The translations under genes were made by a program, and so were the position numbers. Under the pieces are notes generated by a model. It worked only from the letters and a program-made list of their open reading frames with translations. It did no database searches and was not told the DNA's origin. Shown here one piece after another: positions 54,301 to 64,000 of a stretch of DNA of 64,000 nt; position 1 is the first letter of the stretch, and the number at the start of each line of letters is the position of its first letter. Source of the stretch: Dioscorea cayenensis subsp. rotundata (taxonomy: Eukaryota > Streptophyta > Magnoliopsida > Dioscoreales > Dioscoreaceae); contig NC_052487.1 in NCBI RefSeq assembly GCF_009730915.1, positions 17,476,529 to 17,540,528 on the forward strand, read 5' to 3'.

Positions 54301-54822
54301 ATGGGGAAGGTGAAGAAAGGACCTAAATTCGCAAACATGAAGAGGATCATCAACTCCAAAACCATTAAAAAAATACAAAGAGGAGGTTTTGAACCCTAAC
54401 AAGAAGGATCTTGAAAAGGAGAAGCTTCCCCGTAATGTGCCAGCAATTTCTTTGGCATTGTTTTTAAGTATAACACTGCACTGGGCCCACCATATCGGGT
54501 GATCATAGATACCAAATTCATCAATTTCTTCATCCAAAACAAGCTTGATTTGGAAAAAGGAATGATGGACTACCTTTATGCAAAATGCACTCCTTGTATT
54601 ACTAATTGTGGCATGGCTAAGCTTGAAAAATTGGGACAAAAGTATTACTAGCATACGGTGATGATACACTCAGCACAAGTGCTACATTATTGCAACATGG
54701 GATAGAGATCTCAAGAGAAGAATACGCAAGATCCCTGGTGTTCCCATATATATATAACACGTCATAGGTATTCCATTGAGTGTCCACTTGAAGCAACTAT
54801 GGGAGGAGCACTGAGGATCTAG
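54301..54822 (+). pseudogene. FCF1: intronless retro-pseudogene of FCF1/UTP24 (PIN-domain rRNA-processing nuclease)
   Basis: Starts MGKVKKGPKFANMKRI, the N terminus of the conserved SSU-processome nuclease FCF1, then shifts frame near 54370. In the other frames the text follows the family without interruption by introns: VLNPNKKDLEKEKLPRNVP, then YNTALGPPYRV, DLEKGMMDYLYAKCTPCIT and LEKLGQKY. A deletion of roughly 25 codons follows, then [20 protein letters not shown] and a terminal ITRHRYSIE to EATMGGALRI with TAG at 54820-54822. FCF1 cleaves pre-18S rRNA in the nucleolus; its plant genes contain introns, so this copy arose from a spliced mRNA. Frameshifts, stops and the deletion show it is dead. 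A leader-like stretch (54200-54300) seems to have been copied with it. No poly(A) tail or duplication was identified. Confidence 0.85.
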
Positions 54823-55189
54823 GTACCAGGTTTTGTTAACCACTATGAAAGAGTAAGGTCTTTAAGGTTGATTTCTTCCGTTGAGGCGAGGATAGCTATC
54901 TTAATTGAGGACTTCAAATTTTGTAATTGAGATTCTCAGAGTGTGTTAAGCAAATTTTTTGTCGTGCCCTCATGTATCACTTTCTAAGGGGGAGATTGAA
55001 AGCGAATTGCACACTATTGTTTACTCTCAGTTTTGCATTCTTCAAAAAAGAAAAAAAAAAGAAAAAAAAAGTAAATGAATGTTGTAGATTTGTTTCTCTT
55101 TAAAAATAAACTTATGAAGGATGAGTTTATTGGGGTGGGGGTATTTTTGTAATTTTTGCAGGACCTCCTCTTTGAAACTTTATGAGCAC

Positions 55190-56110
55190 CTCATTGAAAT
55201 CTACCATGAAGTCTTGGCACTCATGGGGGTGGATAGGGGGTAGAGGAAAATTTTATAAAATTTCTTGAAACCTACCATGAGATCTTGACACTCTTGGGAG
55301 TATAGATAAAATTTTATAAAATTTCTTAAAACCTACCATGAGTTCTTGACACTCATCGGGGTAAAGAGAAAATTTCATAAAATTTCTTGAAACCTACCAT
55401 GAGGTCTTGACACTCTTGGGGGCAGAGAGAAATTTTATAAAATTTCTTGAAACCTACCAGGAGGTCTTGACACTCTTGGGAGGTAAAGAGAAAATTTTAT
55501 GAAATCTCCTTGGAAGCCTACCATGAGTTCTTGACACTCATGGCGGTGAAGAAGAAAAGATTTATGAAAATTTCCTTTAAAGCCTACCTTGAGGTCTTGA
55601 CACTCTTGGGTGGGGGGGATAGGAGATAAGAAAAAATTATGAAAATTTTCTTTGAAGCCTACCATGAGGTCTTGATACTCTTGGGGGTGAATAGGAGATG
55701 AGAAAAAGTATGAAAATCTCCTTTGAAGCCTACCATGAGGTCTTGGCTCTCTTGGAGGTGAATATGAGATAAGAAAAAATTATGAAAATCTCCTTTAAAG
55801 CCTACCTTGAGGTCTTGACACTCTTGGGGTTAGATAGGAGATAAGAAAAAATTTATGAAAATTTCCTTTGAAGCCTACCTTGAGGTCTTGACACTCTTGG
55901 GGGTGAATAGGAGATAAGAAAAAATTATGAAAATCTCCTTTGAAGCCTACCTTGAGGTCTTGCCATTCTTGGGGGTAGATAGGAGATGTGGAGAAATTTA
56001 TGAAAATTTTTTTGAAGCCTACCATAGGGTCTTGACATTTGTGGGGGTGAGTTGATGAAAATTTTATACTCATTGTGAGGTCTCATGTTCGATACTCACA
56101 GAAGTAATGA
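55190..56110. repeat. 60-75-bp minisatellite
   Basis: The segment cctacc(a/t)tgaggtcttgacactcttggg recurs at 55271, 55332, 55393, 55453, 55517, 55583, 55658, 55729, 55801, 55874, 55946 and 56018, with weaker copies before and after. Steps are 60-66 bases in the left half and 71-75 in the right half, so the array has two unit lengths that differ by an inserted segment (tgaataggagataagaaaaa). Units in the right half are close to 72 bases, which leaves open frames in one phase on the minus strand; these look incidental. Confidence 0.9.
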
Positions 56111-57555
56111 AATTTTTTGAAGTGATCCTTTCAAACCTATTGTGAGGTCCAATGCTCATCACTCACGAAGATGATGGAAACCACTCGAAGTCTTCTCATC
56201 AAACCCACTTTGAGACCCTATGTTTGACTCTCCCAGGGGTGATGAGAATTGTTGATAAAAAACTATTGAAATTTTCTATGAAATCAGATATTAGACATTC
56301 ATGGGGATGAATTGGAGATATCTTTTGATGACTTAGTCAACAGAAATTAAGGTTATAATTACAACTTGAGATCCACTCTAAAATCAAGTTTAAACTTGTC
56401 AAGTTAACGACTCAAACATATTGGAGGTCATGATTTAAAGATATGATGGTCAAGGCTCAAAAGCATGAAAGAGTCCAGACCTAAACAATTCATATAAATG
56501 ACAAATGCAACTTTGAAGTCCCAAGACGTGAAGAACTCAAAGACCTAAGAAGTTGCACAAGTCAAAGAACTGAAGATTTTACAAGCACAAAACGCCGAAG
56601 TCTTCAACAATAAAAAAACCAAAGATGATCAAGTAGGTGACTCATAAATGTAGAGTGGTCACAGCTTGAGAGTTATACGATGTGTCAAGATACAAACACA
56701 CATAAAAAAAATCGAAGAAGGCCACAGTCACCGAGCTAAAAGGATTTTCCAATATACTTTTAGAAAAGGTGTCAAGAGCATCAGCAAAGTTATGCAAATA
56801 AAAAAAAAGAGTTTGTAGATCATGATTAAAAAAATAGTTCTCTTAATACTTTTGTATTCTAGCTCATGATTATGTACTCATATGCTCTTTGAAATCAATA
56901 GAAAAATTAATTTTATGTTTGCTTAGTCATTTCTCATTCACACTTGTTTTTTAATTGGAGGTTCTCAAGACATTGTCTGGGGTAATTAATATTAGGGGCT
57001 TGCCCCTAGTAGAAGTCATGAACCTGCAATCATCTGAAATATGAAAATGATTAAAATTTGATTTGTGATCCATGATTTTAAATTGGTTAATCCTAATAAA
57101 GGCCGGTTAAGAATAAAGGACCCCACAATTTTATAAAAATTATTTATTTATTTATTTATAAATAAATATTATTAATTTAGAGGGAGTTTTTATATTTTAT
57201 AGAACATGGTAGGAACAACAAGTCTTTTAAAAATAAAATTAACATATTATATACTTTTTTAATTTTATAAATGTGGTTTGGAACATTAATGTAAAAACAA
57301 CAACTCTTACAAATTTTTTCCCACATTGCAAAATCTAATCATAAGAAATGGCTTTTGATCTTGTTGGTGAAAAGGAAGGCATTCATATAGTAAAAGAAGT
57401 TATTTTAGTCAACAATATAGACATGTAATGGATGTTATTCAATTTTTGAACTATTCTAATTGAAATGATATTGTGATAGATTCACCTATAAATAAAGAAA
57501 TTATTCAAGGGATAATTGATAAATCAATTGATGATAATTAAGATTTAGATAATAG

Positions 57556-57556
<1 letters not shown>
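56111..57556. other. region without recognisable genes
   Basis: Diverged minisatellite units fade out by about 56330. From 56330 to 57000 the DNA is A-rich and reads like decayed retroelement sequence, but no domain, LTR pair or primer-binding site was found. From 57060 it is plain AT-rich intergenic DNA. Confidence 0.45.

Positions 57557-57591
<35 letters not shown>
57557..57591. repeat. (TG)n microsatellite
   Basis: About 17 TG units. Confidence 0.95.
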
Positions 57592-57594
<3 letters not shown>

Positions 57595-57743
57595 TTAATT
57601 TTTGCCACATGGAAACTATTTTTAAATGAGCAAATTCCCAAATTAAGTTTAACCTCTGCTAATAGAAACAAATTCTAATAGAAATAAAACTATTTTTTGT
57701 TTTCATGGTATGTTGCGTGGATTTCCAAGAAAGCTCTATCCTC

Positions 57744-58245
57744 GAGTAAATTTTTCCACTGAGTACCTAAGTTTGGCCTTATATCAGTTTGAGCACTAAC
57801 TTTCAATTTGTATTAAAATGAGCACCAAATTTTAATTTCATTTTCCGACAGAGTAATTGGGGGTTTCCGGTGAATTTTTGGTGATGTGGACGCCAAAAAA
57901 CTTGCGTGGATGCCCTGGGTCCACGTCACCGACTCACCAACTCAGCCACTTAACCAATGTGGCTTTTTTGGTCCACGTAGGACATATAATAGCTGACGTG
58001 TACATCCTACGTGGACAAAAAACACCACATTGGTTAAATAGTTGAGCTGGCGAGTCAGTGACGTGGACCCAGGGCATCCAAGCTAGCTTTCCGGCGTCCA
58101 CATCACTAAAAATCCACTGGGAAATTCCCAATTACCCTGCCGGAGAAATGAAATTAAAACTTAATTCTCATTTTGATACAAATTGAAAGTTAGTGCTCAA
58201 ACTAATATAAGGCCAAACTTAGGTACTCACTGAAAAAATTTACCC
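57744..58245. mobile_element. fold-back Mutator-type MITE
   Basis: A 502-base element whose two arms of roughly 240 bases are inverted copies of each other: gtaaatttttccactgagtacc at the left matches the reverse of ggtactcactgaaaaaatttac at the right, and the complementarity continues to a short centre near 57990. It is flanked by a perfect 10-bp direct repeat ctctatcctc (57734-57743 and 58246-58255). Long inverted arms and a 9-10-bp duplication fit Mutator-like TIR elements. A transcript through it would fold into one long hairpin. No coding capacity. Confidence 0.88.
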
Positions 58246-58585
58246 CTCTATCCTCAGTAGTAAAATTATTATGTATATGTCACTTGAAATATTCATGAAT
58301 TAGTGAGTTGAGCGGTAATTATTCTATTACGCTTTTTTCGCATCATTCTTATTTTATTAAATTCCTATTATTTTGGGACATTTAAAAAAAAAACTTGTGC
58401 TTTTCTATATTTGGAAAATAAAGATAGCTTTTTTTGAATGGTGTCAACTCTTTGTTATTTGACCATATGACATGAAAATATCTTTTTTTCTTCTTCTATC
58501 TACTAACTCCTAGAGAAATTTTACTTAAAAAATATATAAAATTCCAAAAATTAAATGTGGTGAAGTTTTAAATGAATCAATGATT

Positions 58586-58988
58586 TGTTGGATATTTTGT
58601 GGATAAGCATTATCAATGATTTTGAATTATACTAGGATTATTAGTATAATATTAATAATGGATATTGATTTTAAAATATAACACATATCCTTATTCAACT
58701 AATATCCTAATTTGATTATGAATATATTTTGGGTCCTAATATAGATAGAACACTATGGGTTGGACTATCTATATATTGTCATTCACAGGTTCCTGCTCTC
58801 TGCTATCTATTCGCACATCTCTTTAGTTCCCCATAGACGAAGAGTTTTGTTTCCTGCTAGATAGAAAGAGAGTAGTTAGTTCTCTAAGCATGAATATAAA
58901 TATGAATACTTTGTTAGTGCCAGGTATGCTACTTCACATATGTGTCTATCTTTACGATCCTCAGAGATATACTCTATCAATTTCAACA
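58586..58988 (+). repeat. 5' LTR of the plus-strand copia element
   Basis: 403 bases, starts TGTTGGATATTTTGTGG and ends TTTCAACA. It differs from the 3' LTR at scattered positions (by eye roughly 90-95% identical where aligned) and lacks a stretch of about 33 bases present there. Confidence 0.93.
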
Positions 58989-58990
58989 AT

Positions 58991-59002
58991 TGGTACCAGA
59001 GC
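58991..59002 (+). other. primer-binding site (tRNA-iMet)
   Basis: TGGTACCAGAGC two bases after the LTR, a one-base variant of the usual initiator-tRNA-Met complement. Confidence 0.88.
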
Positions 59003-61095
59003 TAGATAGATTACATATTATGGATGATAATATGATTCTTCTATTATTTAAAATTAATGTTCAACTAAATGAAAGAAAACCCTAGTAACAAATAACATAT
59101 GATTGTTCTTAAATTTGAAACAACCAAATTGATGAAAACCAGTGCTTTTGTTTATTTTGTGTTTAATCATATGAATACATCATCTATTATTAGTGAAATA
59201 TATGACATTAAATAGAAATAGCACTTTTCTGGATTATTCATCATTATATGTATTTTGGTTGTAAATTTATTTTTATTTTTTGATGGTTTGGTTTCAAATA
59301 AAAGCATATAGCACCCTTTGGTTTGTCTAGCCTTAATGCACCCTAATCCTTTGCATAGCTCACAATCCAATCATCCAATTTTTTTTAAAATAATTAATTA
59401 ATTAAAATCCAAAATTTTTCAGATTTATTCATTGAAAAAAGTTTTGGATCATAGATATGGTTTTAGATGCATGCTATTGTTTTCCAATTAAATTGGAGCT
59501 GACATTTTCTTTCTCACATTCAAATTTGATTTAATTTTAATTTTTTTTGGGGAAAATAATTTTAATTAAGGAGATCATGTCCATATATTTCTTTTTTGTA
59601 AATCTCACAAGATGTAATTTTTTCTAGCGAGCCGTGTTTATTTGAGCTTATATTTGACTTGATGGAAAGATATGTTGATCTTGGCTTGCAGATTGGATTG
59701 TTTATAAAAGTAGCTTGGATTGATATCTTATTCAAATCAGTATCTTTGTGAATAAAATAACTAAATGGATTTAGAGAGTAATATGATCTCTTATATAGTG
59801 TGGTATTGTTTATATAGAAATGTACTTGATGTTTCTTGACATCTTTAGTCACGATGGAGTGGCTTTTAATGTAAAGTGAAGTGACTAATTTATATTTAAA
59901 GAAGCACTTGGATAGGGAAATATTGATTTAGAATGACTCTATATTCAACCCAAAGAAAATTTCCTATTGTTGTTGATTCATTATACCAAAGAACTAATAA
60001 ATGAAAAAAATTAGGAAGCATTTTTCATGAGGCCCTTATGTTGTTGGATCATACAAGTTGGTTCCACTTTATATTATCTCAATGATCCGAGTAATGTTTG
60101 TGATTATATTGGGTGTCTTCCTTTGCTTCTTTTAGTAAATGAATGGAAATTAAAATTCATAGTTGCATGGAATCTAGAGTCTGAAATGACACATCCTACT
60201 AGAACTTAGTTTATTCTTTTCTAACAATAACCTCAAGATCATTGAGGTAAATGTAAGGGTATACAGAGTAGTACTGTGTTGGTTTGCCATGCTCTCTATT
60301 AGATGGAAGCAGCAAATATATATATATATATATATTTAGGGTCATGTTAGAAATAATCCCTTTAGTAGGATCTGCATGGCCCTTGTAAACTTACACTTAT
60401 GTTGATCTCTCAATTCTCTTATGATATTGTCCTTATCACCTTCTAATGCAATCGGAGCAAGTTTGAAGGTTGGATGATCTATACTTTAAAAGACAACCGA
60501 TGCTCCTATCCTACTCGAGGAAGTGCTATTTCTTGGAGAGGAGTGATCTTGGTGGCAGAAGGATCCATTGTGAAAGTTAGCATCATCTCTATGTCAGCCC
60601 ACTTAGCTAATTGTGTTGGTGGCAATTAATGAGGCTTAGATCAATTGTGACATTAATGACATTGGTCATATATATCTTGTTTGCAAAGCCCTGAAATGAA
60701 ATTTAGATTTATAAATAAATTTTGGCTAAATCTAAAACTTTAGACCAATAATAGGGCAAATCATCACAACCTATGTATAATCTACGAATTTAGTTCCAAA
60801 TTTCCAGAATGTCTCCTACATGTTTGTGTGTAAACTCCTTTGTGTTAAAAGTGCAACATACATAACCTCGTACAAGGTTGTATACATGCTCGTGGTGCAC
60901 TATTGTTTTATTATTATTTTGTGTAACTATCATCTTACCTATCGTGAGTGCAATTATAAAAAATATTGTGTGAAGTTGGTTGATGTTCTTTCTAGAATTG
61001 TATGTTTTGGCATGTATAGTAACGTTAGTGATATTTATACCCTATCGGTGTATTGTCATTAATGTGATTTTGTTGATGTTGCAATGCACTTTTGG

Positions 61096-61620
61096 TGTGG
61101 GCAAATGTCAAATATGTTTTCGTATACCCTATCGGCATCGAGACTTTGGTTATTGACTTGTGATTACATGTGCATTTTTGTCCTATATTTCTTTTTTATT
61201 ATGATTCAAGACCCTTAGGCAGGATCATGATGAATTATAAATCTGGTTAAAGGACTCTTTTTTGCTAGCATATAAATCATATATTTGTGGTCGCATGTTG
61301 TTTACATGCATATTATATAATTCTTTGTTGTTTGGTGCTAGCTTCATGTACTATTTGTTTGGGACTAATATTAAAAGTATGGTTTCATACACCTTATCTA
61401 TATTACAACTTTATTTATTATGTTGTGATTAAAAGTGCATTGTTGTCCTATATTTCTTACTTGTCATAGTTCAGAACCCTTAGGCAGGATTATGATAAAG
61501 AAGAAATTTGGCTAAAGGACTTTTGTTTGTTGGGCACATGAATCATTTAATTGTAGTTGCATGTTATTGGAATTGGTTAACATGCATATTAAATGATTTT
61601 TTTTTTTGTTTTTTGGTGCC
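61096..61620 (+). repeat. 265-bp tandem duplication inside the copia element
   Basis: Two diverged copies in direct orientation: for example cctatatttctt at 61182 and 61447, cccttaggcaggat near 61211 and 61477, and gcatgttg(t)tt...acatgcatatta near 61293 and 61560. The spacing is 265 bases. It is non-coding in this copy. Confidence 0.8.
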
Positions 61621-63308
61621 AGCTTCTTTTGCCAATGTGATTAACTTTGGCTAAAATCTTCAATAGAACCAATTTCAAGTACTATAAAGAACCTTTGAAC
61701 TTGTATTTGGCTATAACCAACATGGATTTGGTTTTGAGAGAAGAAGAGCCTCTAGCTCTTATTAACCAATCCACAAATTAAAGGCTTACCTATTTGTGTG
61801 ATTTAAAAACATGTCTCCCGCATGGGATTGTTGGAAGCCTTATTTCTTAGTTTTAGTGGGAGTTTACTATTACTCATATGTCTTCTAAGGATTGCTTGGA
61901 TTCTATGTTTACATGTATATTATGGATATTTGTCACTATTGATGATCTCTATAAGTGACATGATAATGATGTCCATTTTGTTGAATCCATATTGATGGTA
62001 TTATCATGCTTTCAAATTAGTAGTGTTTGATTATGTATGACCTATGCATTCTATCAATGTGTTTGGTTATATATAATTAGTTTGGCTTTGTATATTATTG
62101 AGAAAACATTTTATAGTTTAATTATGATAGTCCAAAGGGGAGAATATTATTTTGATTTATGGACTAGCATAATCTAAAGACAATTAACATTCTAATTATA
62201 TGTATGTGGCATACTTCTTGTCAATAGTTATGTTGAACTCTTGAATGAGACAAAAAATAAATAAATAAATATTGTATGGACACTTTGATATGAAGGACCT
62301 TGGTGATGAACCAATTATTTGGGTATCCAGATTTCTAGTAATAGGTCATGTGGCATTCTTAGTTTGTCTTAAAAATAAAGGTCTTCAAACAGTTTAACAT
62401 GTATGTTTACTTCCTACATGTGGCACTAGTTCAGAAAAGCAATAAGCCTTTTAAATTACAGCGACCACAAAATTATGGAAAGAAAGAGAGCTGAGATGTA
62501 AAAGGACTGTATGCTTTCGTGATTGGCATTCTAATGAATGCTCAAGTTTCTACTTGTCCTAATGTTTCTTTTGCAGGTTAACTCTTTATAGAAATACTTG
62601 AGAAGTCTAGAAGTTGTTTAGTTGAACCACTTCTAGTTTGTATTTATAATGGTAGGAGGAGATATTTATTAGAAGAGTGCTTAACAGACTCTTAGTACTA
62701 CCTCCATTATGAAAGCAGAGTATGTTGCTTGTTATGGGGTACTTGTCAAGCCATGTGACAAAAGAACTTGATTTCTGGGCTACTTGTGATACATTGCAAC
62801 AATATTGTTGTTGTGTATTTCTCTCAAAATAATGAGATTGCTCCATGCTAGAAGCATTTGGATTTTAAGTGTTTGTTTGTCTAATAGAGAAAGCTCAAGA
62901 ATTCCATACTCAAATTGATTATTTTGCCACAAAACATATGTTGGTTGACCCACTGAGCAAGAGCTTAACTATTTGCGTACTTTAAAATCATATGTTTCTT
63001 TTGTGTTAAGCCTTTGGATGTTTTGGGTTAGTGGGAGTTTGAATTTGAATGCTTGAACCCATTGTTGTTAATTGCATATTTTGTTATATATGAATATAAA
63101 TATAAATATATGCGATTTGACCTCAATTATTTTTTATGCTATATAAAGTGAGAACATATTAACCTGTATAATATTTTATCCCTATCGGATATAAATTTTG
63201 TAGTGTGAAAATGTTTTTTTGCTTTATTGGTTTATACATATGTGTTCTGACCATAATTAATATTCCTAGTTGTTTTTTTTGTTTTCACATAATTGGTTAA
63301 TGCTATCC

Positions 63309-63318
63309 AAGTGGGAGA
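63309..63318 (+). other. polypurine tract
   Basis: aagtgggaga directly before the 3' LTR, the plus-strand priming site used in reverse transcription of copia elements. Confidence 0.8.
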
Positions 63319-63319
63319 C

Positions 63320-63755
63320 TGTTGGATATTTTGTGGATAAGCATTATCAATGATTTTGAATTATACTAGGATTATTAATATAATATTAATTATGAATATT
63401 AATTTTAAAATATAACACATATCCTTATTCAACTAATGTCCTAATTCGATTATGGATATATTTTGGGTCCTAATATAGATAGAACATTATGGGTTGGACT
63501 ATCTATATATTGGCAGTGAGAGGTCCCTACTCTCTGCTATCTATTCGCACATCTCTTTAGTTCCCCATAGACGAAGAGATTTGTTTCTGGCAAGATAGAA
63601 AGAGAGTAGTTAGATCTCTAAGCATGAATGTAAATATGAATGCTTCGCTAGTGCCAGGTATGCTATTTCACATAAGTTTATGTTATTCATATCTAAAATC
63701 AAGCTATAATATGTATCTTTATGATCCTTAGAAATATACTCTATCAATTTCAACA
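63320..63755 (+). repeat. 3' LTR of the plus-strand copia element
   Basis: 436 bases, same ends as the 5' LTR. The extra length lies near 63675-63715 (tttatgttattcatatcta and following). Divergence from the 5' LTR means the insertion is not recent. Confidence 0.93.
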
Positions 63756-63760
63756 TGATT

Positions 63761-64000
63761 TTGATCCTATCAAATAAAAAATAGTTAACACCCTTGATGA
63801 ATTTTTTTTTTTTTGGTTAATTGGGAAAAAACCGTATACTCGAAATGAAAAAAAATTCTATCTTTATTTTGCAAATATGTGAAAGCAAAGGTTTATTTTT
63901 TTGAAAATCTTTTTTTCTTTTAATATCTATTTACATATATACCCTATAGACCATAGAATATTACATATCTACCAGCATAAAATTAAAAAATCATACTATG
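63761..64000. other. AT-rich intergenic DNA at the window end
   Basis: Nothing recognisable. It continues the host sequence interrupted by the copia element. Confidence 0.6.

Larger units (their letters stand above)
58586..63755 (+). mobile_element. LTR retrotransposon (copia type), structurally complete, coding-dead
   Basis: A 5170-base element bounded by LTRs and the 5-bp target duplication TGATT (58581-58585 and 63756-63760). The primer-binding site and polypurine tract sit exactly next to the LTRs. Late in the element, remnants of copia RT/RNase H can be read: KDLGDE near 62298, YAFVIGILMNAQV near 62510-62550, MEAEYVACYG near 62710-62740 and LVDPLSKSL near 62945. The first 3 kb of the interior has no gag, protease or integrase that I recognise. 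It could only have moved with help from another element. Confidence 0.92.

Noticed and set aside
54286..54669. 127-aa frame on the minus strand
   Set aside because: Antisense of the FCF1 retro-pseudogene, which has clear homology on the plus strand.
55795..56073. 92-aa repeat protein on the minus strand
   Set aside because: Product of the 72-base minisatellite unit; no start context, conservation or family.

Overview
This is a nuclear window from a flowering plant. The evidence is split genes with GT-AG introns, plant-specific families (a clade II GSK3/BIN2 kinase, a subfamily II LRR receptor kinase, a berberine-bridge-enzyme-like oxidase, a class III peroxidase), AT-rich spacers, and plant-type transposons (Ulp1-bearing Mutator elements, copia, hAT, PIF/Harbinger). 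The extended N terminus of the GSK3 protein resembles monocot forms. Together with the low GC content this makes a non-grass monocot my best guess, held weakly. No bacterial or organellar block was seen.

Positions 1-26,752 are gene-bearing. Four apparently intact genes could be assembled exon by exon with phases that close: a BIN2-type GSK3 kinase (+, 12 exons, 404 aa), an LRR receptor kinase like Arabidopsis At5g45780 (+, 11 exons, 632 aa), a mitochondrial aspartate aminotransferase (+, 10 exons, 427 aa) and a BBE-like FAD oxidase (-, 2 exons, 550 aa). They work in separate processes (brassinosteroid signalling, surface signalling, C/N metabolism, wall or specialised metabolism), and there is no sign of a functional cluster.

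Positions 26,753-45,222 are mostly transposons. In order: a 47-bp tandem array just upstream of the BBE start; a 1.4-kb hAT-type element with perfect ends and a perfect 8-bp target duplication; a 1.5-kb PIF/Harbinger-type element with TTA duplications; and a roughly 12-kb complex of Mutator-like elements. That complex holds a small element made largely of three 0.5-kb direct repeats, then a large decayed element with a DUF1985/Ulp1-protease gene on + and a SWIM-containing MULE transposase gene on -, and a second, deleted copy of the transposase region. A short GTTTAA motif fills the non-coding spacers of the complex and mostly points the same way as the neighbouring gene.

Positions 45,223-64,000 hold a frameshifted class III peroxidase pseudogene with its TATA box, cut by a gap of exactly 1,000 N; a decayed copia element (-) with no recognisable 3' LTR; an intronless retro-pseudogene of the rRNA-processing factor FCF1; a 60-75-bp minisatellite; a fold-back Mutator-type MITE with a perfect 10-bp flanking duplication; and a complete but coding-dead copia element with both LTRs, PBS, PPT and a TGATT target duplication.

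All exon boundaries and residue numbers come from hand translation. Transposon termini are exact where a target duplication is reported and approximate elsewhere.
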